Part shown: piece after piece, positions 35,159-43,609 of the stretch
Layout: each line of letters opens with the position of its first letter
Numbering within the stretch: position 1 is the first letter of the stretch
Assembly: GCF_900101885.1 (NCBI RefSeq)
Contig: NZ_FNAN01000012.1
Span: 248,001-312,000, forward strand
Reading direction: 5' to 3'
Source of the DNA: Dyadobacter soli
Lineage (GTDB): Bacteria > Bacteroidota > Bacteroidia > Cytophagales > Spirosomataceae
Length of the DNA stretch: 64,000 nucleotides
Notes under the pieces: generated by a model
Told to the model about the DNA's origin: nothing
Databases searched by the model: none
The model's input: the letters and a program-made list of their open reading frames with translations, nothing else
Position numbers and translations under genes: made by a program

Positions 35159-35599
35159 TTAATTGTTTTTCAACGAGATAATGAAAGACCGATAGTTCCT
35201 GCCGGATTGAAAGATCTCTTGACAGTTACCTGTAAACCCGTAGATATCAAAGTACTGACCCAAATCTTTCAATTCCCGGACAATCGCCATTTGATACAAA
35301 CGCGTCCGCGCAGGTGTGCTTCCTTCAATAAAAATCTCGGCGTCAGGATGATCCGATAGAAAGAAAGCAATGCATTTCGCCACTGTGGATAGCACCGCGG
35401 CGGCATCACGCTGATCTCCGGTCCCGTCTACATCGACACTGCCGTCAGTCCGCAAATTCCCCAGCACGATTTCAAACACTTCCGGGTCATGCAAATAATT
35501 AAAAAATAGCACTTTATCGATCTTCTTATCCCCGGAACTGGAAAAGTAGAACATTCTGCCCGAACTATCCGGAAGGTAATCGTACCAGGGTGTATTCAT
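35159..35599 (-). CDS. Large protein of module 4 (DUF6934-like, 146 residues)
   Basis: First gene of the array in transcription order. It is closest to module 1 (DVDGT, AKCIAFFLSDHPDAEIFIEGSTPARTRLYQMAIVRELKDLGQYFDIYGFTG, GRNYRSFIISLK). So modules 1 and 4 (outer) and 2 and 3 (inner) form two subfamilies. ARTRLYQ and FFLSD are fully kept. The leader motif is at 35625-35633. No recognised domain beyond the DUF6934 resemblance. Confidence 0.82.
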   Translation of the reverse strand: MNTPWYDYLPDSSGRMFYFSSSGDKKIDKVLFFNYLHDPEVFEIVLGNLRTDGSVDVDGTGDQRDAAAVLSTVAKCIAFFLSDHPDAEIFIEGSTPARTRLYQMAIVRELKDLGQYFDIYGFTGNCQEIFQSGRNYRSFIISLKNN

Positions 35600-35932
35600 C
35601 TGAGAAGATTCTTTGATTTCCTCTCAATTTGTAATAACCGAAAGACGATCCCCTAATCTAATGTCCATGCGGCCAATACTAATTATCAAGCGACTTTCTT
35701 ATGTTCTCCCGTTAATCCATTCGCCCAAATTTTAACGGAAGCTTAGTAAGTGTCCCCAATTTATGACAACAAATTCCCCTTCCCTCATCTAATACCCCAT
35801 CGGCAGAAACGGATTATCAAGCGCAAAACCCGCATTTCATCCCGCATTACCAGCACCTCGTCAATCCAATTTGTGCCTGGTCGACAGGCGGGTTAATTTC
35901 GAGATATTCCAAAACTTCCAACCTCACCGACT
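35600..35932. other. 333-base gap with leftover array boundary repeats
   Basis: No gene is visible. It holds the module 4 leader motif TACAAATTG (35625-35633, minus strand) and two further, degenerate copies of the array boundary sequence at about 35655-35692 (..AATGTCC..GCGG..AATTATCAAGCG) and 35788-35825 (..CCCATCGG..GGATTATCAAGCG). These look like remains of lost modules. The last ~100 bases should hold the promoter of the plus-strand oxidoreductase genes. Confidence 0.6.
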
Positions 35933-36394
35933 ATGCCTGCTTACCAGCTTTCCGTTAACGGTAAATCCTATACTGTCGAAGCCGACGAACAAATGCCGTT
36001 GCTTTGGGTGATCCGTGACCTGATTGGCCTGACAGGTACCAAATACGGGTGCGGAATCGCCCAGTGCGGCGCTTGTACGGTGCATCTGAGCGGGGCGCCG
36101 GTGCGGTCTTGCTCTTTTCCGGTGTCAGCAGTGGGTGAGCAACCGGTAATCACGATCGAAGGGATTTCGGAGGATAATTCGCATCCGGTGCAACGCGCGT
36201 GGATTGCCGAGCAGGTGCCGCAATGCGGTTATTGCCAGAGCGGACAGATCATGTCGGCGGTGGCATTGCTGGCCGGGAATGCGAATCCTGACAATGAGGC
36301 CATTAATGCCGCGATGAACGGCAACATCTGCCGTTGCGGGACGTATCCCCGCATTCGCAAGGCCATCAAAACAGCCGTCGGTTATTCGCATTAA
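35933..36394 (+). CDS. (2Fe-2S)-binding subunit of a molybdenum hydroxylase (IorA-like)
   Basis: A 153-residue electron-transfer subunit of the isoquinoline 1-oxidoreductase/aldehyde dehydrogenase type. The N-terminal plant-type ferredoxin domain has C40, C45, C48, C60 (GCGIAQCGACTVHLSG). The C-terminal helical domain has C98, C101, C133, C135 (CGYCQSGQIM, NICRCGTYPRI). Each set ligates one 2Fe-2S cluster. The catalytic subunit starts 8 bases downstream. No FAD subunit is present, as in IorAB-type enzymes, which pass electrons to a cytochrome or dye acceptor. Confidence 0.95.
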   Translation: MPAYQLSVNGKSYTVEADEQMPLLWVIRDLIGLTGTKYGCGIAQCGACTVHLSGAPVRSCSFPVSAVGEQPVITIEGISEDNSHPVQRAWIAEQVPQCGYCQSGQIMSAVALLAGNANPDNEAINAAMNGNICRCGTYPRIRKAIKTAVGYSH

Positions 36395-36402
36395 TCATCG
36401 CT

Positions 36403-38571
36403 ATGAAGCCACAAGACATTTCCCGTCGCCATTTTCTCCGTCAGGCTACCTTGTCGGGTGCGGTACTGACGTTGGCTGCTTACCTGCCTGCGAGTGGGCG
36501 GGCGCTGCCGGAGATTGTAAATCCGGTGACGAACGGAATCGCGCCGGGTACTGAGCTCTTGTCATGGATTTCGATAGACAATGCAGGCCAGGTGACGCTG
36601 CTGTGCAGCCGATCCGAAATGGGCCAGGGTACTTTTCAGGCGCTTCCGCAAATGCTAGCCGAGGAGCTGGAAGTGGCGCTGGAAGACGTCCATATCGCAT
36701 TTGCACCAGCTAATCCTGAAAAATATGGCCCTCAACCGCAGGAAGGCAGCTTTTCCGTACGCGGATGGGCACCGCGACTCCTGCGTACAGGCGCGTGCGC
36801 CCGCGAGATGCTGATCGCCGCAGCGGCCACAGAATGGAACGTTCAGCGAAGTGAATGCTATGCCGAGAATGGTGCGGTGATCAATAAGGTTAGCCAAAAG
36901 AAACTGACCTATGGCGCATTGGTGCAAAAGGCTGCCAAACTTCAACCGCCCACCGAAATCACCCTGAAAAAGCGCGTCGAATACAAAATCATCGGTAAAG
37001 CCGCGCCGCGCAAAGATATCCCGCTGAAAACCAACGGCTCCGCTATTTTCGGACTGGATAAAAAGCTGCCCGGAATGAAATATGCGGTTATCGAGCGGAG
37101 TAAGCGTTTCCGCGACACGGTCAAAAGCTTCGACGATTCCGAAACACGAAAAGTACCGGGCGTTTCGCATGTTCTGAAGGTAAAAAGGCTTGTATTTTCC
37201 CAATACTGCGAAGGCGTGGCTGTCGTCGCCGATTCGCTTTGGGCGGCTATGCAAGGCCGTAAGGTGCTGAAAGTGTTTTGGAATGATCCGGATTTTGAAG
37301 CGCCGAGCACTGCATCGCTCGAAAAGCAGATGCGGGAACATCTTCAAATAATTGGAAATCAACCCAAATTCGAGAACGAATACGAACATTGCGCGCAAAA
37401 GCTGGAAGCGGTTTACGAGACACCATACCAATCCCACAGCTGCATGGAGCCGCTCAATTGCATTGCCGACTTCCGTGGCGACAGCATTGAAATATGGGGA
37501 CCGATTCAGGAGGCTAACTGGATACAGGCCGACCTGAGCCAGCGGTTCAACATCCCTATCGAACGTGTGGTGGTGCATATGACCTTTCTTGGAGGCGGTT
37601 TCGGCCGGAAAGCGTTTCCCGATTACCCTTATGAAGCCGCATTGATTTCCAAAGGAATACAAGCTCCCGTGCAGGTAGTATGGACGCGAGAGGACGATAT
37701 GACCGCCGGCCCATTCCGGCCCGGCGCATTTTTCACATTGAAAGGCGGGCTGAATGCCGAAGGGCGCATCCACGCATTCCAGGCCAAAAACGCAACGCAA
37801 TGGATCGGGCAGGAATGGTCTCCTATCCCGCCGGGACCACCGGAAGCCGCCGGCTACAACAACGGCGATTTCGAGGGATTACTGCCACCTTACCGGCAAG
37901 GCATCCCACATTACAGCTTCGGGGGTGCGGGGATACACTCGCCCATACCCGTGATGTGGTGGCGCTCCGTGTCCGCGTCCACGAACGGGTTCGCGTGCGA
38001 GAGCTTCATCGACGAGCTGGCGCACCTGGCCGGTAAAGATCCGCTCGCATTCCGGCGCGCGCATTTACCCGACCGACGGTATCAGGCATTGATCGACCGG
38101 ATGGCAGAACTGACCAGCTGGCATTCCCGCGGCCAAAATAGCGGCTGGGGCGTTGCATTCACGGAATGCTTTACGGGCATTTGCGGGCACGCCGTAAAAT
38201 TGATGCGCAATGCCAAAGGGAAAGTGATGATTGAAAAAGTGATCGGGCTGATCGACTGCGGATGGTACGTAAACCCGGACATTATCCGGGCGCAGGTCGA
38301 AGGGAGCATTGTGATGGCATTAGGCGCTGCTACCACGCACGCCACAACATTTGAAGAAGGAAAGGCCGTTCAGCAAAATTTTGATACCTACCCTATGCCG
38401 CGCATTTCCGACATTCCGCCCATTGAGATACACATTATGGAAAACGACGAGAAACCCGGCGGCGTGGGGGAGCCGGGGCTGCCTCCGTTCGCCCCGGCCC
38501 TCGCCAATGCCATTTTCGACCTCACGGGCCGGCGTATCCGCCGGCTTCCGTTCAGTCTGGATGAAGTTTAG
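36403..38571 (+). CDS. Molybdopterin-binding catalytic subunit, Tat-exported (IorB-like)
   Basis: A 722-residue catalytic subunit of the xanthine-dehydrogenase/IorB family. The start at 36403 puts a twin-arginine signal at the N-terminus (SRRHFLRQATLSGAVLTLAAYLPASGRA), so the complex probably acts in the periplasm. The longer frame from 36334 overlaps the upstream gene and hides this signal. Pterin-site motifs: GSFSVRGWAPRLLRTGA, GGGFGRKAFPDYPYEAALIS, and the catalytic Glu region EKPGGVGEPGLPPFAPALANA. The substrate is unknown (aldehyde or N-heterocycle). It converges with the cytochrome c protein gene, 9 bases apart. Confidence 0.93.
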   Translation: MKPQDISRRHFLRQATLSGAVLTLAAYLPASGRALPEIVNPVTNGIAPGTELLSWISIDNAGQVTLLCSRSEMGQGTFQALPQMLAEELEVALEDVHIAFAPANPEKYGPQPQEGSFSVRGWAPRLLRTGACAREMLIAAAATEWNVQRSECYAENGAVINKVSQKKLTYGALVQKAAKLQPPTEITLKKRVEYKIIGKAAPRKDIPLKTNGSAIFGLDKKLPGMKYAVIERSKRFRDTVKSFDDSETRKVPGVSHVLKVKRLVFSQYCEGVAVVADSLWAAMQGRKVLKVFWNDPDFEAPSTASLEKQMREHLQIIGNQPKFENEYEHCAQKLEAVYETPYQSHSCMEPLNCIADFRGDSIEIWGPIQEANWIQADLSQRFNIPIERVVVHMTFLGGGFGRKAFPDYPYEAALISKGIQAPVQVVWTREDDMTAGPFRPGAFFTLKGGLNAEGRIHAFQAKNATQWIGQEWSPIPPGPPEAAGYNNGDFEGLLPPYRQGIPHYSFGGAGIHSPIPVMWWRSVSASTNGFACESFIDELAHLAGKDPLAFRRAHLPDRRYQALIDRMAELTSWHSRGQNSGWGVAFTECFTGICGHAVKLMRNAKGKVMIEKVIGLIDCGWYVNPDIIRAQVEGSIVMALGAATTHATTFEEGKAVQQNFDTYPMPRISDIPPIEIHIMENDEKPGGVGEPGLPPFAPALANAIFDLTGRRIRRLPFSLDEV

Positions 38572-38580
38572 TAACGGCAG

Positions 38581-41343
38581 CTATTTCCCTGAAAGGGTTT
38601 TGATAAACAAAATCACCGATTCGATATCGTTATCCGAAAGCACGCCCACAAACGACGGCATTTCTTCATTGTAACCCTTCACGATATGCTTCGAAGGCGT
38701 CAGGATCGATTCGCGCAGGTAAGCCTCGTCGGCAATTACCTTTGTGCCGTCGTCAAATGTCCGCTCCGATTTGTACAGGTTCTGGAACGGCGGGCCGTAC
38801 ATGCCTTTCGTACGGGTACCCTCGGAATGGCAGCCGGCACAGGCCATTTTCTGGAATATCTCACGGCCTTTTTCCGCCGAAGCTGCCGTTTCCACCACGG
38901 CTACTGCCGTTGTCTCGGGGCGTTTGGCAGTCAATAATGCGAGATCGACACCCTCAAAACCTTTCAAATCCACGTCTGTCGACTGGTTCACGGTGAACCA
39001 GAACTGGTCGTTCACCTTTTTACCGTCGGCTGCTTGCAAATGATAGCTTACCTCCATTTGCATCACTTCGGTCATTTCGGGTACGAGCAGCAACACACTT
39101 TTACGGTCTGCCGACAAGTAGGACGCCGCTACGTGCATAATCTCCTGCCCGGTAGAGCCATCGAGTTTAAAATGCCCGGAGCCATATTCTTCGGTACGTT
39201 TGTAATTCCATCTTCTCACATCGAAGTTCTTCGGATCGCTGGCCGCGGCTTTATCCAACGGCGAGTCGAACCGCAGCACGATGCCCTGCTTTCCTGCGCG
39301 GAAATGGTTGGGCAAATAGCTGGGCTTGCCGGTGTAGCGGAGCCTCAGCAATGCGCTGATGCCGTTCGAACTGGAACCCCAGAGGTTAAAACCGGCCACG
39401 TACAACTGCTCGTCTACCGGGTTCATCGCTCCTTTCGAAGTAGGTGCGGGATAGTTGGCGTTAATCACCGAAACGCCGCCTTGCACAATGCTCGTGGTAC
39501 TGTCGATCAGCACGCGGAATAATCCGGGCCGACCGAAAGAAAAGTGGATCAGGTTACCATTTAATGGCCCCATTTTGGAACTCGTGGCCCAAACCTGGCT
39601 GATGGCCGAACGGTCGACGCTGTGAGGTATCCAGGTCAATGGCGGTGTCACGACCGGGTTATCTTTCCGGTGCAAGGTGGGTTCCACACCGAAATAATCG
39701 CCTTTTTGAATGACAAAAATCGGGGTGGAAGGCACGAAGTTGCCCTGCTGATCGGAGGCGGTGAGAATGCCTTTGGTGGGGTGTATGCCTAAATAAGGCC
39801 CGCGTAAACCGGTCGCCACTACCTCTGCATTGCGGCCGTCCAGGGAAATTTTGAGGATAGCGCCATTTTGGTCGGAGCCTGCACGGAAGCCTTTACCGGT
39901 AACCTTGGTCATACCCGGCCCATTGCTCAAACTACCGCCTTTCGCCACGTAAAAACTGCCGTCCGGCGCGGTAACGAGGTCAGCCGCCCACTCGCGCGAC
40001 TCGGCGGATTGCCCCATTACATTCGAAAAATTTTCGTAGTAATCGGCCACGCCGTCGTTGTTCAGGTCGTGAAAATGGACAATGCCGTTTCTGTCAAAAA
40101 CATAAATATTCTCCTTCAATATCTCGATGCTCATCGGCTCGTGAAGTCCCGAGGCAAAGCGCCGCCATTTCAGGTTTTGCAGGTTTTTATCAATGCCCTC
40201 AACCGTCCACACATCGCCTTCAAAGGTAACCACAGCCGCTCTCCCATCCTTAAAAAAAGCCACATCAGCCACACGCACATTTCTTTTCCAGGGATTATTC
40301 AAAGGCAATGTAAGCTGGTCGGTCACGAATGCGGCGGTGTCGGGCGCCAGTTTCCCTTGCGTTACAACCGCCTCCTTCCACAATGCAGGGCCGCCCTTTT
40401 TGAAGTCGGGCAGCGATATGTGTTTGGTTTTAACATATTTTTCAAATGCCTTTTTGTCCTTCGAAAGCCCTTTCCAGATTGCGATAGTCGCTTCTCCGGA
40501 TGCGGGTACTTTCACAGTCAGGTATTTGCCCTCTTCCACACCCGGCTGCCAGTTTGGTTTACCCTTACCCAAAACTGCCACCGCGGTAACAGTATCTTTG
40601 CCTGCACCCTGGTACACGTATGCAATGCGGCCCTTTATTTCGCTTCCGGTAGCATTATCTATTTCAGCGGCTGTCAGGAATAATTCATCGGAGACATCTC
40701 CCGCCTGGATCGCCCGCGTGAATGCGATGCCACCGTCGAAATGCGCACTTCCGGGAAGCTCGTGAATATGTGCTTTACCCACGGAGTAGTCGAGAATGGA
40801 TCGGTTCCCGTACACATACACACCATTATAGCGCGCCTTTTCAGCTGGAAGCGGTTTCCAGGTCGGCGGAAGCGACTGATCGGTGCGGTAGGCAGGTTTA
40901 CCGGTCGACCAGCCCGCGTAGGCGCCCGTCGCGAGTACAGGTGTGCCGGGAACGGTCGCTATCTTGTTGTTTTTATTAAAAAAATCCTTGTACGAAACCT
41001 GCGCCATCAGCACCATCGGCAGGAATTTACCCGTCCACGCTACCGACCACCGCAGCAGATCGGTATCGAAGCACGCATAGGCGCTGTCGCCCAGCTGTAA
41101 TGCGAGCGTGCGCGCGGCCTGGTTATCTTCCGGAAAACCGCCGCCCAGCTTGCGGGCATCTACTGACGTGGAAATGTAAGGAAAACCGGGCTCTACAAAC
41201 GAAGCCAATTGCAGGGAATCGGGGCGGTCGGAAGCGGTATTGCGGGTGTGGGTATAGCCCGTCATCAGAACGGACGCCAGCGTAATGCCACTCAGCAAGG
41301 CAACGCCCCACCGTTTGCCCTGGTACTTTGAAATGTTAAGCAT
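38581..41343 (-). CDS. Cytochrome c propeller protein (DUF6797-like N-terminus)
   Basis: A 920-residue exported protein. An N-terminal hydrophobic segment (WGVALLSGITLASVLMTGY) is a signal or anchor. Residues ~40-330 resemble the DUF6797-type domain seen with heme proteins. ~340-640 form a glucose/sorbosone-dehydrogenase-like propeller (DGRAAVVTFEGDVWTVEG, GIVHFHDLNNDGVADYYENF). The last ~95 residues are a class I cytochrome c: C835-x-x-C838-H839 with probable axial M895 (EEMPSFVG), the latter part resembling cytochrome oxidase subunit II tails. It probably takes part in periplasmic oxidation. Start 41343 is chosen over 41394 for the signal peptide. Confidence 0.85.
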   Translation of the reverse strand: MLNISKYQGKRWGVALLSGITLASVLMTGYTHTRNTASDRPDSLQLASFVEPGFPYISTSVDARKLGGGFPEDNQAARTLALQLGDSAYACFDTDLLRWSVAWTGKFLPMVLMAQVSYKDFFNKNNKIATVPGTPVLATGAYAGWSTGKPAYRTDQSLPPTWKPLPAEKARYNGVYVYGNRSILDYSVGKAHIHELPGSAHFDGGIAFTRAIQAGDVSDELFLTAAEIDNATGSEIKGRIAYVYQGAGKDTVTAVAVLGKGKPNWQPGVEEGKYLTVKVPASGEATIAIWKGLSKDKKAFEKYVKTKHISLPDFKKGGPALWKEAVVTQGKLAPDTAAFVTDQLTLPLNNPWKRNVRVADVAFFKDGRAAVVTFEGDVWTVEGIDKNLQNLKWRRFASGLHEPMSIEILKENIYVFDRNGIVHFHDLNNDGVADYYENFSNVMGQSAESREWAADLVTAPDGSFYVAKGGSLSNGPGMTKVTGKGFRAGSDQNGAILKISLDGRNAEVVATGLRGPYLGIHPTKGILTASDQQGNFVPSTPIFVIQKGDYFGVEPTLHRKDNPVVTPPLTWIPHSVDRSAISQVWATSSKMGPLNGNLIHFSFGRPGLFRVLIDSTTSIVQGGVSVINANYPAPTSKGAMNPVDEQLYVAGFNLWGSSSNGISALLRLRYTGKPSYLPNHFRAGKQGIVLRFDSPLDKAAASDPKNFDVRRWNYKRTEEYGSGHFKLDGSTGQEIMHVAASYLSADRKSVLLLVPEMTEVMQMEVSYHLQAADGKKVNDQFWFTVNQSTDVDLKGFEGVDLALLTAKRPETTAVAVVETAASAEKGREIFQKMACAGCHSEGTRTKGMYGPPFQNLYKSERTFDDGTKVIADEAYLRESILTPSKHIVKGYNEEMPSFVGVLSDNDIESVILFIKTLSGK

Positions 41344-41502
41344 GTATGGTTCAGGTGATAAAAGATCAATTTTTAAAGCTATGCAAAATAGCAACCTACT
41401 GGATTAGTAATGACCAATTTTCGACCTATTATCCCTTACAGCCCGTGAAAAAGCCTTCCCATTGAATATTAAATCAATATATTTGAAATAAACCTGAACG
41501 AT

Positions 41503-42795
41503 ATGACCTTATTTTCCGGGCTTCGCAAAGAGCAGATCTCCACCGAAATCCTGGCCGGGATTTCTTCATTCCTGGCAACGGCGTACATCATCGTCGTCAA
41601 CCCGGCGATCCTCAGCCAAACGGGCATGCCATTCCCGGCGGTGCTCACGGCAACAATCCTGGTGTCGTTTTTCAGCAGTTTAATGATGGGTCTTTACGCC
41701 AACAACCCGATCCTCGTAGCGCCGGGAATGGGACTCAATGCATTTTTTACCTACACCGCAGTACTCACCGACGGCCTGTCGTGGCAAGTGGCGCTAGGCA
41801 CAGTCTTCTGGTCCGGCGTATTCTTCCTGATTTTATCCGCATTCAATATCCGGTCCTACATTGTGAAGGCTATTCCAAAACCGTTGCGGTTCGGTATCGC
41901 AGCGGGAATCGGGCTGTTTATCACGCTTATCGGTTTCGCGAATGCCAAATTCATCGTGCCCAATGCGGCGACGATGATCAGCCTGGGCAACCTCAATGCG
42001 CCCACGCTCACATTCATTGCCGGACTGCTGGTGACCGTTATCCTATTGATCCGTAATGTCAAAGGCAGCATTCTGATCGGCATCGTCGCCACCAGCCTGC
42101 TTGCCTGGCCGATCGGACGCTGGTGGGGCGGCACGGAAGCCATTATTACCATTGATAACATCGTTTCAAAGCCGGATTTCAGCCTGCTTTTCCAGCTCGA
42201 TTTCGTCAATTCGCTGAAATGGAGCCTCGCGCCGATCATTCTTGCATTCGTATTCACGGATATGTTCGACAGTCTTTCCACGTTCGTCGGGCTGGCCGAA
42301 GCTTCCAACCTGCTCGACGAGCACGGCGAGCCGCGCAATATCCGCCGTTCGCTGATGGTGGACGCCATTTCCACGACTATCGCCGGGCTTACCGGCAGCA
42401 GCCCGGGCACGGCTTACATTGAATCTGCGGTTGGGATCGAGCAAGGTGGCAAAACCGGGCTTACGGCTGTTACAGGCGCCATTTTGTTTCTGCCGTTCCT
42501 CTTTCTTTCGCCACTGCTAAGCGCGGTGCCGTCCATTGCCACCGCGCCCGCTTTGGTATTGGTGGGGGTTTTTATGATGAAACCCGTGATCCGCATCAAC
42601 TGGAACGACCTTTCGGAGGCATTTCCGGCTTTCCTGGCAATGGTCCTGATCCCTTTTACCTATTCCATTACCCAAGGCATTATCTGGGGATTTCTGAGCT
42701 GGACGGCCCTGAAATTGCTCACGGGGCGTGCCAGGGACATTAGTATAGCCCTCATAATTATCGACATCTTCGCCATCCTGGCGCTGATTTTTTAA
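41503..42795 (+). CDS. NCS2 purine permease (AzgA-like)
   Basis: A 430-residue inner-membrane transporter with about 12 helices, of the AzgA/GhxP branch of NCS2. Seen: LRKEQISTEILAGISSFLATAYIIVVNPAIL (family N-terminus), GLYANNPILVAPGMGLNAFFTY, and FVFTDMFDSLSTFVGLAEASNL with GTAYIESAVGIEQGGKTGLTAVT, the substrate-site segments. It should import adenine, guanine or hypoxanthine with protons. The exported nucleosidase starts 7 bases downstream, which suggests uptake of bases released outside the cytoplasm. The upstream region holds AATATTAAATCAATATATTTG, compatible with a Bacteroidota promoter. Confidence 0.94.
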   Translation: MTLFSGLRKEQISTEILAGISSFLATAYIIVVNPAILSQTGMPFPAVLTATILVSFFSSLMMGLYANNPILVAPGMGLNAFFTYTAVLTDGLSWQVALGTVFWSGVFFLILSAFNIRSYIVKAIPKPLRFGIAAGIGLFITLIGFANAKFIVPNAATMISLGNLNAPTLTFIAGLLVTVILLIRNVKGSILIGIVATSLLAWPIGRWWGGTEAIITIDNIVSKPDFSLLFQLDFVNSLKWSLAPIILAFVFTDMFDSLSTFVGLAEASNLLDEHGEPRNIRRSLMVDAISTTIAGLTGSSPGTAYIESAVGIEQGGKTGLTAVTGAILFLPFLFLSPLLSAVPSIATAPALVLVGVFMMKPVIRINWNDLSEAFPAFLAMVLIPFTYSITQGIIWGFLSWTALKLLTGRARDISIALIIIDIFAILALIF

Positions 42796-42802
42796 ACTCA
42801 AC

Positions 42803-43609
42803 ATGAAGAAAAATTCATTACTCACAATCCTCTTTCTACTCGTCGTTCTTTCTGTCAGATCTCAAAGCATTACCGGTATTCTCGGCGCGTTTCCGCCGGA
42901 ACTGGTATTGCTCGAAAGTGAGATGACACAGAAAAAAGACACCATTATCAGCCAAATCCGCTTCATCAAGGGCGAATTGCGCGGCAGGCGCGTGGTACTC
43001 GCGGAGACGGGCGTCGGGAAGGTCAATGCGGCCATTACCACCGTGCTGATGATCCAGCATTTCAAACCGCGGGAAATTGTGTTTTCAGGCATAGCAGGCG
43101 GCGTGGACCCTGCGCTCGCGCCAGGCGACCTGGTGATCGGGACGCAGATCGCCTACCACGATTTCGGGCAGATCGACGATGCAGGAATGCATTACTGGGC
43201 CACGAAAAACCCATTCACGCAAAAAGAAAACCCGCTGAAATTCCACTGCGATTCCGCATTGATCAACAAGGCGCTTCTGGCTTCCAAAAACCTGAAACTG
43301 GCAAAGGTAGAACGGGACAATGGCAGCTTTGTTCCGGCAGTGAAGACAGGCATTATCGTCACCGGCGATCAGTTTGTTTCATCCGAAAAAGTCACTCAGC
43401 GATTATTGAAAGACCTGAATGCCGCCGCTACCGAAATGGAAGGCGCTGCCATCGCACAGACCTGCTACCAGCAAAATACGCCTTTCCTGATCATCCGGAG
43501 CCTGAGCGATAAGGCGGATGGCAAAGCCAAAGCGGATATGGACCAGTTTTACGACGTCGCCGCGCGAAATGCCGCCACGCTGGTTATGGCCGTGGTTGAG
43601 GAACGGTAG
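42803..43609 (+). CDS. Exported MTA/SAH nucleosidase-like protein
   Basis: A 268-residue member of the 5'-methylthioadenosine/S-adenosylhomocysteine nucleosidase family. Unlike the usual ~230-residue cytoplasmic enzyme it has a signal peptide (LLTILFLLVVLSVRSQS) before the domain start (ITGILGAFPPELVLLESEM). Active-site residues are kept: E33, the E211-M-E213 motif (ATEMEGAAIAQTCYQ) and D236 (IRSLSDKADG), plus FSGIAGGVDPALAPGDLVIG. It would cleave adenine or a related purine from nucleosides, here probably in the periplasm. Together with the permease 7 bases upstream it forms a purine scavenging pair. Confidence 0.9.
   Translation: MKKNSLLTILFLLVVLSVRSQSITGILGAFPPELVLLESEMTQKKDTIISQIRFIKGELRGRRVVLAETGVGKVNAAITTVLMIQHFKPREIVFSGIAGGVDPALAPGDLVIGTQIAYHDFGQIDDAGMHYWATKNPFTQKENPLKFHCDSALINKALLASKNLKLAKVERDNGSFVPAVKTGIIVTGDQFVSSEKVTQRLLKDLNAAATEMEGAAIAQTCYQQNTPFLIIRSLSDKADGKAKADMDQFYDVAARNAATLVMAVVEER

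Larger units (their letters stand above)
33390..35825. repeat. Module boundary repeat, five dispersed copies
   Basis: Copies at about 33390-33436, 34138-34185, 34889-34939, 35655-35692 and 35788-35825. The first three read AATCC(A/G)ATGTCC..(A/C)CGG.AGCGG...ATTATCAAGAGCGATTTTCG, and their right part encodes the last codons (ENRS, stop) of a small gene. The last two are degenerate and lie outside any present module. Copies 1 and 2 extend to a 79-base tract (33416-33494 and 34165-34243) with a single difference. Confidence 0.75.

Noticed and set aside
32700..35932. CRISPR-like interpretation of the regularly spaced boundary repeats
   Set aside because: Spacing is ~670-750 bases, the intervals are coding modules, and the repeats overlap gene ends; this is a gene array, not CRISPR.
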